This document shows, in pieces, positions 50,995 to 63,140 of a DNA stretch of 64,000 nucleotides. The notes under the pieces were generated by a model. That model did not search any database, was not told the origin of the DNA, and saw nothing but the letters and a program-made list of their open reading frames with translations. The position numbers and the translations under genes are program-made. The DNA is taken from NCBI GenBank assembly GCA_951394045.1, contig OX595994.1:1-64000 (forward strand), read 5' to 3'. Position 1 is the stretch's first letter. Each line of letters starts with the position of its first letter. The DNA comes from Nitzschia sp. DOCU1. Taxonomy: Eukaryota; Bacillariophyta; Bacillariophyceae; Bacillariales; Bacillariaceae.

Positions 50995-52066
50995 ACTACG
51001 ACATCTGGTCAAATCGTAGACGATCTTCACTCTCTTATACAAAGAGGTTGAATGCTATCAGCACTCACAAGGGGAAATCACCACAATCACACTGATTTTC
51101 CTGGCACGCCGAACCAGCCGCGAGATAATGAGAGATAACCGAGACTGAACAAGAACAACAAAGGAGGTAAAGCACTTCATCATCATGACATCCTGCCACT
51201 TTGGCTATCTATTCCATTAATTGTAGTTCTACTATTAAAACTGCTTTAATAGTTTCGCTGCTTTAATAGTAGTATTAAAGCAGTTAGTACGATCTTCGGT
51301 ACCACTCCTGTTCATCCCTCCTCTTTTGTGTGTGGCTATTGTGTCTTGTTCTTGGAACAAGTGCCGTGGCGCTGGTGTCGGTAGCTGTCATCGGAAGCTA
51401 AATGCTCCTAGCTTGCAACGTCGTGCATGTTAGAGCCTCCGTCTCGGAATGCACGTCAACCATTTCGATCGGGACTCACATTTTTGGATCGGGAGTGCCT
51501 CCGGTAACCTATCCGAACGGAAAATGCACAGGCCGCCCGGCTCGGAAGTTGCCAAAAAGACCACATTCTCGCCTAATTATGTGGCCGCAAATTTTGGCGG
51601 GAAAACCCATCCGCCAACCGCTTTAGGTACATAACTTTCATTCTCCTCCAATAGAGAACGATGTTACAGTAGTATCTTCCGGCCTCAGCCCTTCAAGAGG
51701 GACTGTCATAGGAACAGTTGTTGTGCGCTTCTCCACAGGGAGACTGCCCCAGTTCAAAATATGCCTCCCCGACCCGTTTCATGCCCAATCGCAAGCTACT
51801 CCCTTCGGGCTCGCGTACTGTAGCGTCTGCCGTACTGAACGACAGCGAAGACTTCGTCGCTTCCACTTTCAGCCTACGAACTGTGAGACGAGCGAAAAGA
51901 AGTGGAGGGGGCTCCGTAGGGTTGCTTCGTTCGCGCCCGGGTTCGTTCGATACTTTAGCAGGCGACAAGAATGCAGTGTGATCCATGGGGCTTGGATGCA
52001 TTACTTTTCGCAACACAAACTGCATCCATTCCTCCGTTGTTTGGGTATCACTTTCCCTCCATCATA
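50995..52066. other. Intergenic with two small hairpins, no gene seen
   Basis: At 51231-51253 ACTATTAAA faces TTTAATAGT, and at 51258-51283 CTGCTTTAATA faces its exact complement with a 4-base loop. A minus-strand frame at 51693-52025 shows no recognisable family. Confidence 0.4.
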
Positions 52067-52651
52067 ATGTCGCCTTCTCCAATTTCATCATCACACAATA
52101 TTATTCTGACTCCGCCGACAGCGCCTCTTCTTGCGAATAAGTGCGACCGCCATCAATTGAATCAATATCGACGTTGCTTCATTGATTCTTCTTCCTCGGA
52201 AACCAGTTCGAAATCCCCTGGAGCCAAATCCCCGCATCAACAAATGGTGCAAACGGATGATCAGAAGATGATGGCAACGCCCTCTTTCAAGAAGGAGGTT
52301 GCCGATGCCCCGCGCTTGCCATTCCTCGTGCCCATTGCTCCCGCAGGGAACAAGAGGCAAATGGTGTTTTGCAACTTTTCCCCGATTGAACGCATCAAGG
52401 TTCCAGAACTGGAAGACGACATTACTCCCCTGAGCACAAAGCTACCTTCGTTGACCCCCCGACATGCGAAAAAACCGAGACTTTCTCAATGTCCACAGGG
52501 AGGTGCTGGTGCTCTAGAGCTCGCGTTTGACGCACGGCCCCTTCTTGTTTCTCAATCCTCGGTCGCATCGATGTGTAGCAGTGATGCATTCGACAGCGGC
52601 GCCGACGAGAACGACGAGCGACAAGGCGGTTTGGGTTATCGCTTGCTCTAG
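52067..52651 (+). CDS. Disordered protein, unknown
   Basis: A 194-residue ATG-started frame (MSPSPISSS). It is Ser/Pro-rich, with short charged or conserved-looking stretches (FLVPIAPAGNKRQMVFCNF, IKVPELEDDITPLS and HAKKPRL, a possible nuclear signal), and ends in an acidic region. No domain is recognised. Frame-length and codon use make coding likely, but not certain. The frame is open 96 bases upstream of the ATG. Confidence 0.5.
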   Translation: MSPSPISSSHNIILTPPTAPLLANKCDRHQLNQYRRCFIDSSSSETSSKSPGAKSPHQQMVQTDDQKMMATPSFKKEVADAPRLPFLVPIAPAGNKRQMVFCNFSPIERIKVPELEDDITPLSTKLPSLTPRHAKKPRLSQCPQGGAGALELAFDARPLLVSQSSVASMCSSDAFDSGADENDERQGGLGYRLL

Positions 52652-54639
52652 ATGATTCCTCCGATCGCGACTTTTGTGGAAATATTGGCAAAAGTTTCAT
52701 GTTACTACGTACTCCCCGGGCGGCGCTGCTGACTCCCAGCCGCTAACGCACCAACAAGAACAAGGACCTGCTGCGTCTTGTGATGCGAGTGCCAAAGTCC
52801 ACTCATTATCATCACGGTTAGATCAAGAAAGATATTAATTTATTTATTAGAGCATTCCATTACGATTTGACGGAGCCCAAATGTATGGAAAAGAATTCCT
52901 TCTGCTAGTTGCGATAGTAGTTCCAGCATTTTTTCTTCTTTGTCCTCCTCTACTAGTACTACAATCGCTCGTTGTTGCGGTCCGGTAGTGGTCTATTACT
53001 ACTATGCTTGAATCAAGCAGCTCTCGCCAGCATGTCCAAGATGTCAATAGGAGAACGAGGAGCCTTTTTCTCGGCCCCTCTCCATTCCATTTTTCGGAAC
53101 GAAGTCGTAACAAACTCCGCCTCTGCTGCGGCTTAGTTTTTCATCGATGATGGAGAAGTGGACGTCGGGCTTCCGAGCAAGAAAAGGGAGAACTAGTTTT
53201 TTCTTCCCAAACCCAGGAAAAGATGAATTAGCCGGCGGTGGGGGGTGACCCAAATTGATCGGTCTGAGATCCGACAGTCCGCACGAATTTTGGTAGAAAA
53301 GTGAGTCCTGCCTCCAATTTGTCTTTAGGAGATGAACGGAAAAATTGCCGCCCGGCGCGGACGTTGTGTATGAGTATCCATGTAAATGATGCGTCATTTT
53401 TGGTCACAGCTTTGCTGCATACCTAACATTTTTGCGTCATTTTAGGTACAGAGACGCAATGGCACACAGGGGAGCTATTAATCTTGAAACGGACCCTTTA
53501 ACCGTCGTTGCTTCGATGGATTCCACAAGCGATGCCTACGGTTGGGCTGGTACAGAAAGCTTAGCTTTCCAGCAAGCTAGAGTCCGTGAGCCACGCATGC
53601 ATCTTTTGTTCTTCCTATGTCGAATTGAAGCGCCTTGGTGTCGAAACCTTCGCCGTCCTCGTGTGAACGAAGAATACAACAGGGCACTCCGACGGAATCC
53701 AGAACAATACTAAGTAAGCATGATGGACAGAGGATGGCCCAGGTACTATCAAATGTCTATCGGCAGCGTCGCCGCCTTCTTCGTTGCGCCTCTTGGCGCA
53801 AACACTGTACTTTATGACGACAGTGAACGAACAGTCAATAAATATGATAGGGAATTGCTGTCACTTGTGTGTTTGACGCTTCGACGACGTTCCAAACAGC
53901 TGGCTTGCCAATGGTACCTGGTAAGTACATACCAGGTATGCTACAATCGTTGCGCTGCGGTAATTGTTGGATATGCGTACTGGTATGCCAATTGCGAGTG
54001 CCAATGGCCTTGCGGGCATGCCGCAAATAGGCATGATTCTTAGAGTGCAGACTTCTAAATACCATGTTTACTTAAAAGGAATCGTCCTAAGTATTCAAAC
54101 GTCGACTCATTTTTTTGCTAGATAAAAGTGACGCTTTCGCGCATGCCTGTCGTGCCACGCCAACAGACAGTCAGATTTGTGTTTGGACGGATGGCGCGCA
54201 AAATTCACGAGATGTCGGTCCAAAAGATTATTGTCAGGAAGCATGGGTTTACTGTGCCAATTTCGATCTTCTCATCTCTTTGTGCGAGCCATGAAGCGAC
54301 GGCACGAAGAGAGCAGTATCCCCTTCTTTCTCTCAGGAGTAGCTACTAAGGATAATGCGGCAGCTCCAAGAGGGGCGATTGTCGGCAAATGGCAATTCTC
54401 GCCGACCACTATCCGCCCAGCGCGTAATTGCATCGGCATAATGAGAGCTTTCTTTCCAGGAGTTCTAAGGGGCGGTCTGGTAGAAGACCGGGGTTACAAC
54501 CCCTTAAATGCCTTCGTCACTTTGTAGTGAGGACTTGTCGTTCTATAGAATGACTCCCTGCTGCGTTGAGGATAATCATGATGTCAACAAGAGGATATTT
54601 GGGGCTACAGGACAAGTTATTCATTAGTGATGGGTTTCT
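52652..54639. other. Intergenic, 2 kb, no gene recognised
   Basis: Only short frames. One ATG frame (54291-54527, starting MKRRHEES) contains FFLSGVATKD and KWQFSPTTIRPA and may be a remnant or 5' part of the bromodomain gene. A small hairpin (TACCTGGTA facing TACCAGGTA) lies near 53915-53937. Confidence 0.35.
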
Positions 54640-56180
54640 CCGCCTTTTGCGGGATCGCTGGATCTTTCGTGATTGTCGAGAGAAACGCCCAGTCAAGACG
54701 ACGTCCTATCGATACCGCCACAAGTCGGACAGTTGGTACTCTATTATCCTGGTGCTCGCAAGGCCTTTTTGCAAAAGTATCCCGATGTCTGGGGGACCAA
54801 AACGAGAAACTTTTTACTATGACCGCCCTTGTGAGTACGAGCTCGACGTTTGCGAAATCGAATGGAAGAAGCAGCAACAGCAACATCGACTCGGGAAGAT
54901 GTGGCTGCTGTTGTCTCTCTTGACGAAGAAGTGGCAGAGGATCGTACATCGACTGGCAAACATCGCCAAAGAGATGGAGTCCCGCCAACTCAATTAAAAG
55001 AGGCAAGGCAGGAGGGACGATACTCTAGAGAATAGAGACGGGGACAAGGCTCGTTCCTCATTGTCAGTGGACGAATCGCCGTCTGCAGACACGGAATCTT
55101 CCAGTAATGCACCAGCCAAAGACTGCTCTCCGTTCCTTGTACCCTTTTCCTGGGCTATTGCCAAATCTCATGCCTCCTTCTTTTTGTCTGGTGTGGGGGA
55201 TTCGATAGCTTGTGGCTTCTTGGACTCCAGCAAGGGCAAGATTGGAGAATTCTCCTCGAGTGGAGAATCTTTTGGCTCCTTTCGATTGGATAACAAGCGC
55301 CCCGACGTTCAAGGTCTTTTGGAGCGACTTTCCACTGGCGGGACCGCAGCTAGGGAAGAGGTGTTGACCATTCCGTGGCATTCCACTGCTGCCAGCTCGA
55401 CTCCTGCTGGGAACCATGCCGCCGTCAAGTCGTCGTAATTCTCCTTGCCAGCAGAGGATGCATCGCTAGTTGTCGACTTTCTAACATGGTATGTCCACAG
55501 AACGAATCCGGGACGAATCCGAACAAGTGTCGTCAAAACTGGGGCAGGTAGCTGTACCTTGTTAGATCTCATTCGCAGTTCATTGCCTCTTTAAAACGGG
55601 GTAGGCATTCGGAAAGAATCGTTCCATTGAAATGTCTCTTACACTTCGGGTTGGACGCTCACGGCCAGCAAAATGTCCTTCTTTTGTGAAAAAAGTCTCG
55701 CCATATGTGATTGAGAATTCTTTGCGGATAAAGCTATGATTCGCCGTTCAGGATTTTCTCGAGAACCGGCGAAAATCTGGTACTTTTCAATGCTTATTAG
55801 TAACTGAGGATGTAGCCCCGGGCGTCTATTGCGCCGTCCCGATCGAAATGCATTTTGATCGGATCCTGCGGCGTCTCGATCTCAACATGAAGAAGGATGA
55901 TAATTGCTACTACACAACAGTCGACGCTGTTTTGACCGATATTCAAGGAATCATGGATAACTGCGTCTTGTACAACAGCCCGGACTCTCAACTTGTGGTC
56001 GTATGTGGAAATCTCATCCCTGCCCTAAAGAAGCAACTATCGGACGTCGCCTCCAAGCACGTCAAAGAGCGCGCATTCGAAGGCCTTGCGGATGTAGAAC
56101 GAGATAGGCTTGGTTTGGAACAGGGCGCGGCTAGCCCGTACGCAGCATCAAAGATCAAGAAAAGGAGTTCGGTGAACTAG
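54640..56180 (+). pseudogene. BRWD/PHIP-like bromodomain gene, decayed or mis-assembled
   Basis: Two patches fit one family. The first (54705-54860) reads IPPQVGQLVLYYPGARKAF, then YPDVWGTKTRNF, like the segment after the WD repeats in BRWD/PHIP; one surplus T in a T run near 54811 shifts the frame into YYDRPCEYELDVCEIEW. The second (about 55800-56060) is a bromodomain: VTEDVAPGVYCAVPIEMHF, DNCYYTTVDAVLTDIQGI and DNCVLYNSPDSQLV, where the acetyl-lysine-binding Asn lies in LYNSPDS. A TGA near 55735 stands before it in frame. The middle 55060-55440 is Ser-rich. Such proteins bind acetylated histones. The stop at 56180 is a plausible natural end. Whether introns rescue the frame is unclear; I lean to a pseudogene. 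Confidence 0.68.
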
Positions 56181-56342
56181 TAGACGCAGCGGGCCAGTTA
56201 CAAGCTACTAGCTAGCAGGAGCTATCCATCGATAATACTTGTGCTAGTCTAATTCTTAACAGTATCGACTATCGACTTCACGAGTGTGAATGCATGCATG
56301 CATCCATGTATGATACTGTGCACTCTTGAGTGTTTGCCTTTG

Positions 56343-57581
56343 TTAATAGACTTCGACGTGCCATTGCCCGTTTTGTTTGTATTTACTCAAGGTGGAAGTC
56401 CAATCCAATCCACGTTGAGTAGCCACTCGTTCTAGAGCGTCCAAAATACCCGGCATCATTCCCGAAAGACCACAAAAGTAAATGACGGCACCTTGTTCTA
56501 ATTTGGCAAACAACACGTCGGCATTTTCCGCCAACACATCTTGCACATACAACTTTCCACCCTGACGATTGGTCATTTCTCTGGAAATCGCGTAAGACAC
56601 TGTCAATTGCGGCTGACCCCCCTGGACGGAATTTTGTTGCATAGCGGCCAACTCTTGTGGATACAACAATCCTCCCGTAGTAGGAACTCCCAAAACCAAC
56701 CAGGCATGTCCGGTGAAGAGTTGTCGTGCCATGGTATGTTCCATGAACAATCGATGTAAAAAGGCTCGAAAAGGAGCAATACCAGTGCCAGTCGCTACCA
56801 TGATAATGTCCTTGGTAGGATCGGCTGGCAATACCATGGTTTTTCCGACAGGTCCCGCAACTTGGACTTGTGTCCCAGCCTGGACATTGCACAAAAAGTT
56901 GGAACATACACCGGCTTTGGTCGGATCCACCTTGCCAGTGGCAGGATCAAAATATTCGGCCCGTCGGACACACAAACTAACGGTAGTACCGTCCAACAAG
57001 TCCCCATAACGAGTACTAGCAATACTGTACAGACGTGGTTTGTGCGCTTTTCCAGTCTTGGGGTCTACACCAGGCGGAATGACGCTGAGCGACTGTCCTT
57101 CTACATAATGAAATCCAGGAGGAAGTTTGAGGAGTACGTGTTGGATATCCCCAGGGGCATCATCGGCAATAAGCTTGGCGCGACCCAAGACCGTCGCCGT
57201 GACGGGAGCACTGGCCTTGGCAAAGACGGGAGGAACGATGGGGTCTCCAATGTGCTCCAGCCAGGCTTGGGCTGGCATGACCTGAGTCGGAGGTGGAGCT
57301 TGCTTGGAAGGCAAGTAGTCGGGCTGCTGAACCAGAAACGAACTGCCTTCTCGCAAACGCGAGGCCATGTTATCGGTGCCCCCCAGCATGCCTTCAACGT
57401 TGGGGTCGAACAAACGACAATCCCCTGCCGGAACCACGGCAATGCCTGCGCCACTTTTCAGGACGCGTTCATTGGAAGGATAAGCCGCTAAAGAAGTCGT
57501 AGACGACGACTTGGCGGTCTGCAACGGCGCAAAGGCCGATGCGGAAGACACTAGCATCAATGCCAGGATGGTAGACTTCAT
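56343..57581 (-). CDS. petH: Ferredoxin-NADP(+) reductase, plastid precursor
   Basis: FNR passes electrons from reduced ferredoxin to NADP+ at the end of linear photosynthetic electron flow. 412 residues, no intron. The signal peptide STILALMLVSSASAFAPLQ contains the exact ASAFAP motif, so import into the complex plastid is expected. FAD-binding motif RLYSIAST and CVRRAEYF, the CSNFLC stretch, the GTGIAPFRAFLHRLF nucleotide-binding motif and IYFCGLSGMMPGI are all canonical, and the protein ends in VEVY with the terminal Tyr that stacks on FAD. Start: ATG at 57581; another ATG three codons upstream (57590) is equally possible; the longer in-frame opening to 57836 is not expected to be translated because the signal peptide would be internal. 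Confidence 0.97.
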   Translation of the reverse strand: MKSTILALMLVSSASAFAPLQTAKSSSTTSLAAYPSNERVLKSGAGIAVVPAGDCRLFDPNVEGMLGGTDNMASRLREGSSFLVQQPDYLPSKQAPPPTQVMPAQAWLEHIGDPIVPPVFAKASAPVTATVLGRAKLIADDAPGDIQHVLLKLPPGFHYVEGQSLSVIPPGVDPKTGKAHKPRLYSIASTRYGDLLDGTTVSLCVRRAEYFDPATGKVDPTKAGVCSNFLCNVQAGTQVQVAGPVGKTMVLPADPTKDIIMVATGTGIAPFRAFLHRLFMEHTMARQLFTGHAWLVLGVPTTGGLLYPQELAAMQQNSVQGGQPQLTVSYAISREMTNRQGGKLYVQDVLAENADVLFAKLEQGAVIYFCGLSGMMPGILDALERVATQRGLDWTSTLSKYKQNGQWHVEVY

Positions 57582-58798
57582 TGTCAACATTGTATTGTCA
57601 TGTGATGTGCAGTATGACTCGAGAACAATGCCATGCCGGCAGATGTCGACGATCTTTTGAGAATCCATCCATCGCTTCTTCGCGCCCCATCGGGTTTGGC
57701 CATTCATTGGTTCGTGACGCTTCTCATGCCCATCTAACGATTTTGATTGGTTCGGAGAACATGAGCCGGAGAATCGTCCGTCGCCGTCCGTACAGAGACG
57801 GACAAAGAGAATCTTCCTTCTCGGACGACGCGCCACGAAACTCCACCGCTCATCGTCCGCCCGTGGACGATGGTGGACGAATGAATAGGCAATCGTCCAT
57901 CACATCACGAACCTCGTTAGTGGGCTAGCTTACCTACTACCCAAAGCCTCTTACTTTGGCGCCGATCGATCTTGGTTTGGCTGACAAAAAAGGGGGAACA
58001 GAGCTATTATTACGATGACTTCTTCTTCACCGCGAGACTATTAATTTAGGACGAGTGCGTAGTAGGTGGCCTTTAACTACTATTACTACAAATAATGCAA
58101 GCTAGATCCTCTAGCAAATCCTATTCAATGCCAGGGTCGCAGCCTATGATATTCAATCCAACTCAACATAGCCAAAATCAATCGTCGCCATTGCCCATTG
58201 GAATGGTTCGTCGTCCGGCGTGTGGGTTGTCGAAATTTTTGCTCTATTGGGCGAGACGGTGATGCCAATGCATGGAACGGATGGCCGATTGTCCGTTCAA
58301 AAAGGATGGAGGTTCTACCTGGATGTAGATTTTTATCATGCCATGGCGCGCCAGTCTTGTAATTGGCGGGGTGGCAGCAATATTATTATGATCGTGTCAA
58401 TCAAGAACGATCGCGAAGGAGCGAACCAACGAGCCATACGTACTTTGCTGACCGCCAATCGTGTCGAAAAAATTTGGCGCGCGCCCGGGCCACTCTAATA
58501 GCCAATGTCTTTGGTAGCCAAATATGCCGATTCTCGGCAAAGTTGTCTCAATGAGACAGGAACGGCTCGACCGGATCTGGCGGGAAACGCAACTGGGACT
58601 TTGGACACGGGCCATTGCGAGAAATTGAATTTGTGTCATGAGAGCGAGCCATGGAGTAGGCCCCCGCCACTGACTATCACCATCAAAGAACAGAGCCTCC
58701 ACATCCCATCCCCAGCACCACGCATTGCTGCATCCGACAACACAAAGGCCACTCCATTGAGACAAGTGGCATCATTGTTGAGTGCCCCCATCGACACA
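57582..58798. other. Region between divergent genes, no gene seen
   Basis: 1.2 kb between petH (minus) and the surface-protein gene (plus). Presumably holds both promoters. The plus-strand frame is open from 58505 but a start there would bury the signal peptide. Confidence 0.4.
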
Positions 58799-61700
58799 AT
58801 GATGAACGGCGTCCAAGTCCGCTGGCTGCTAGCTCTCTCGCTAGTCCTCACATGTGCGGCCCAGAACAATCACAACAACAACCCCAACGGCAATACTGAT
58901 ACTGCACTAGAGCCACCGGCCGACTACGTGGACGATGTCTATCACTGCGACGATCCCCTGCTGGTGTATCCCTTTATTGAAAACCCGACCGACACGGTGA
59001 GTTGCTCCAAAGACACTTGGAAGTGGAATGTTGAGGAGTTAACGGATGTGCCGCCCGTGATTTGTGCCGGCATTCAAGACTTTCAACCCATCGACTGGGA
59101 AGACTTGCAAATCGAGGACTGGTTTGAACCGTGCTTGCTGTGGGCCATGACGTATGGGGGTCTCAAGTCGACCAATTTTACTGGTGAGTAGTCATCATGT
59201 GCTGCGCCTGCGCCCTGCCCTGAGAATGAGGGCATTGTCACTGTGCTTTTACTGACTCGTTTTCTATTATTAGAAGCCCCCGCTATCGCAGACGATTTGT
59301 ATCATTGCCGAGACCCATCCAATGTCAGAGAGGGATCGATTAGTTGTAATGAAACAACCTTGTTGTGGCAGGTCGACGAACTTAAGGAGGATAGTCCACC
59401 GGACATGTGTGGAAGCGATTTCGAAATTCCACCCGAAGAAGTACCGAATATACAAGATTGGTTCGAACCCTGTGTCTTGTGGGCCATTACATATGGAAAC
59501 CTCATGCCCACGCCGAGTCCGACAACTATTACGCGTACGTAGAGCAGATTCGTTGTGTTTGCTTTGAATCTCTCGAATTGCTCACTTTTTCTTTCTTGCT
59601 TGCTTTTAACACGATAGCATCTCCTACCGCTGCCGTCGTGGGGGAATCTTCCGGAGAATCCTCCAATGTGGTAGTATTGGATCCCCTTGTTTTGACGTTG
59701 ATTTGGCCAGACAATGTCCTTGTGGCGGATGGGACCTTGGCGTCAGTGGATCAATTGGAATTGCGAACCTTGACGGAACGACACGTTCTAGAGGGGTTGC
59801 AGGCCGAGCTAGGGCTGGCACTGGTCACGGCGGTCAATTTGATTTTCAATGCGGGCATTCCCACATCGAATAGCATGACGTATTCGCTCAGTGGGACCGT
59901 TTCGATGCGAGACGATTCAGGAATCCCATCGACAACCGTCCAACGTGTGGTCAAGCAAGCCTTCAAGGGGAATGCCTTGGAGTTGTTTGAATTCAGGCTG
60001 CAAATTTCCGAAGACGCGACTTTGAAAAAGGTCGATTCGGTAGTCGTCGGCACGGAAATCGACTTTGATACTATTACCGGAGGAAGCAGCAACACTGAAA
60101 CTGGTGATGAAAGTGACGGAAATATGGATACAGTCATGATTGCAGTTATTGCTTCTGTCTCGTCCGCATTTGTGGCAGTGTGCTGTATCGGATGTTGTTT
60201 CCTCTACCACTCCCATCAAAAGGCCAAGATGGAGGCGGCTAGGTCCGTCCGAAGTAGAGGCAAAAGCAAAGGAAGTGTCGCTAGCAGCAGCATCATGTCG
60301 AGATCTAGAAAATCCGAAAAGTCTCGACGATCCGGTCGATCCTCGCACAAGGATGAAATTGGACCCGTTCCTACTAAATCCTTGTCGGCCGAAGAAGTCT
60401 TTCCTCCTCTTTATGAAGAAGACGATGATTACGACGATGAGGAGAATCAACGATCGTTGGTAACCATGTCGGAACTGGATGATCAATCGCAGGGTGGAGT
60501 TGGATTTACGGGACCAGTAGCATCGGATGACCACTCGGTTGGAACGTCCGTCTACTCGTACTTTAATGATGACACTTCGTTGTTGGGTGGCGGAGCTAGC
60601 ATGGCCAACAACTCGTTCCTTTACTCGATCAACGGAAAGGACAACCTCAAGGAAGCCGCCGCCGATGATGACACGTTTGCAGAGTTGTATGGTGACAGCA
60701 ACAAGGCGTCCAAGGAGAGAAAGGGCGAAAAGAAGGGACTCATGTGGAGTGTCTTGGATACGTTGGCTACCCATTTCGGAGGAGAATCCGACCGTGAAGT
60801 CGACGCGGAGCCCCCCAAGCGCAAGACCCATAGCACCATGTTGGGACCTGCCCCAGACAATGACTCGGATAATGAGTCAAACCACTCGGCCACTCTTTTG
60901 TTCGACGATGACAAATCCAACAAGTCGGCAGAAAAACCAGTATTAGTACTCGACCTATCAAAGACGACAGATGATGAAGTGGAAGACTATGACGCCGAGG
61001 ATACTTCGCCCCAAGCAACTACGCCAGTCAAGGAGCGCTTAGAACGCATGTGGCAGCAAGCCGAAGAGGAAGACAAGGAGCTAGAGGAGTCCATGACTTC
61101 AAGCAAGGCGAGCAAGGATGCATCGCCGAAACCCGATAACCTCCAAAAGACGCTGAAGCAAAGTAATTTGGGCAAGAATCCGAATGTCAAGGTCTTCCAC
61201 GACGATGGATCTGCCAACGCTAGTGGTAATAGCGTCAACAGTTCCGTGGAGACAGACTGCTCTCCCTCGGCCTCCGCTTTGCTCGACTCGGCCAGTGTCA
61301 AGTCGGGGTCCGCGCTACTGGATGCGGCACCAGCCCATGCAGTGCCCCAGTTCGTCAATCGTATCTCCAAAAAGTCCAAGAAGACTCACGACAATCAAGG
61401 AGACGACGATGACGATGACGACGATAATAAGATGGCGCTGTTCCTTCCCACTCAACTCCAAGCAGTTGATCCCAACAATGACAATATGAGTCAAAGCAGC
61501 AGCATTTCAAGCCGATCTGGACATTCCAGCCGGTCAGCCCGGTCGGGTCTTTCTGCCGGCAGTCATGGTATAGCCTTTGGAGAGAACAAGCCAGGTCAGT
61601 CTGCTCGCAAAAAGGATAAGAAATGGAGCAGCAACACTTCTCCTTCGTCGGCTTCTGTTGTCAGTTCATCCAGCACGGACTCCGCAAAATACAGATCTCT

Positions 61701-62388
61701 ATTGAATCAAGGCGATACCAACGACGCTGCCTTGTTTGGTCTCAAGGACGGGGACGATGAGGCTAGTGTGGATTCGGGTTTAGAGGCTACGCAGTTGAAG
61801 TATGAAGCCGCGGAAAGCTCCAAGAAGAAGAAGGATGAACCCAAAGCCCAAAGTCCTGCTGCGCAACTTTCCAAGCTCATCAAATCCTTTGATGAAGTTT
61901 GGTCCAAGGGCGAAGAAAAGCCCAAGGCGACCGGGTCCGAACGAGTTTCGGCTCCTGCCTCTAGTCCTTCGTCTTCCAAGAAGAGTGCTCTACAAGATGC
62001 CGCCGATTCTGACGACGAAGATGTCTATGTGGAGGGAAATGACGATGACGATGACGACGACGACGACGAAAGCGACCATTCGGATAGTTCTAGTGCCATT
62101 CGACGTGCCGCCGCTAGTCGAATAGTACAGGCGCAGGAACTGGGCTCTCTTTTAACCAACTCAAATAAGAAAGACGCCGCTGGCGCGCCCCAGACTAAAA
62201 GCGTTGACGGAGAAATCCAGCGGCGATTGTCATTTGAAATTGTGGATTCGTCCGACGACGAGACCTATGAAGAAAAGAAGGATGAGAAAGAAACACTGGA
62301 AGCCAAACAACGAGCTGAAGAAATCAACATGGAACGTCTGCGAAGATTGTCAATTGCTGGCTACGCCGACTCCATGGCCTCCTTTTAA
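58799..62388 (+). CDS. Type I membrane protein with tandem Cys domains and long acidic tail
   Basis: Exons 58799-59183, 59274-59534 and 59618-62388 (GTGAGT...TAG, GTACGT...TAG; both introns split a codon after its first base), 1138 residues. A signal peptide (WLLALSLVLTCAA) is followed by two repeats of a Cys domain, about residues 46-121 and 137-210. Each has YHC-DP...SC...T--W-V-EL...P--C...DWFEPC-LWA-TYG, with four cysteines in matching places, and each ends near an exon boundary, so exon duplication is likely. A beta-rich juxtamembrane domain (about 225-375) precedes a membrane helix (IAVIASVSSAFVAVCCIGCC, about 387-409). The 730-residue cytoplasmic tail is Ser/Asp/Lys-rich, with Asp runs. 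Not recognised as a named family; a cell-surface or wall-associated role is my inference. Confidence 0.82.
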
Positions 62389-62657
62389 CACGAGAGTCCC
62401 ATCCCAGTGTCTACTACAAAGATAATTATTCTCAAGGGCCCCAGGCATTTGATATAATCACGTCGTTTATCTACTATAAGCATTGAATTTGTTAACTTGC
62501 ACCAGAGGATGAAGTATTTCAGTGTTGATCAGTTGACTTAAAGTATACTGTAGCTATAGGTTCCAGAAACCAAGCAGGCTGCATAGCCTCCGGAACACCT
62601 CGAAGGATGAGAAACGATGTTTCTCTCTCATGGGTAGAACGAGCAGTATTGACATAT

Positions 62658-63140
62658 CTATTGGAGATTCGGCGTTCCGTCAATCAAGTCGTCTTCGAAT
62701 TCTTCTGAAGCCCAATCACTTTCTTCAGAACCTCTACTGTCTTCTGATGTTGCCACTGCGTTCAAGTCGAGAGACTCGTCATTTGATGAGAATTCATCTT
62801 CGTTTGGCTCCTCCCCATCAACGTCGCTTGGGGCGGGTGGTGCCCCAATGGCCGGCGACCCCACGAGGTTCTCTGCAAGCTGGAAGGTAACACTCTCGGC
62901 TAGCTGGAAGCTGAGACTCGAGGTATCCGGAAGGAATTGCCGCGGCACTAACTGCCAATTGTATATTTTGATGTTCGACTTCTGCCTCTGATTGATTGCG
63001 AAGATTATTAAAATAGTGACAAAGCTTGTAAAAGACCACAAGAAACCGGCGCAAGTTCTAGAGACGACGACCTGCTTGGCAGATGGGGATGCTGGTCTTT
63101 GTCCTGGGGATTGAGAGTGAAAAGTCGGCAAGATGCTCAT
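62658..63140 (-). CDS. Small membrane protein, unknown
   Basis: A 160-residue ATG-started frame (MSILPTFHS). A hydrophobic segment (FLWSFTSFVTILIIFAI, about residues 33-49) would span a membrane; short repeats SFQLAES/TFQLAEN follow, then a Pro/Asp/Glu-rich acidic tail with SDWASEEFEDDLID. No family recognised. The frame is open upstream to 63377 but that part is low quality. It ends 269 bp after the convergent surface-protein gene. Confidence 0.55.
   Translation of the reverse strand: MSILPTFHSQSPGQRPASPSAKQVVVSRTCAGFLWSFTSFVTILIIFAINQRQKSNIKIYNWQLVPRQFLPDTSSLSFQLAESVTFQLAENLVGSPAIGAPPAPSDVDGEEPNEDEFSSNDESLDLNAVATSEDSRGSEESDWASEEFEDDLIDGTPNLQ

Noticed and set aside
53044..53397. 117-codon minus-strand gene
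   Set aside because: No start context, domain or composition that separates it from chance frames.
59917..60831. 304-codon minus-strand frame
   Set aside because: It is antisense to the well-supported surface-protein exon and reflects its biased Ser/Asp codons.
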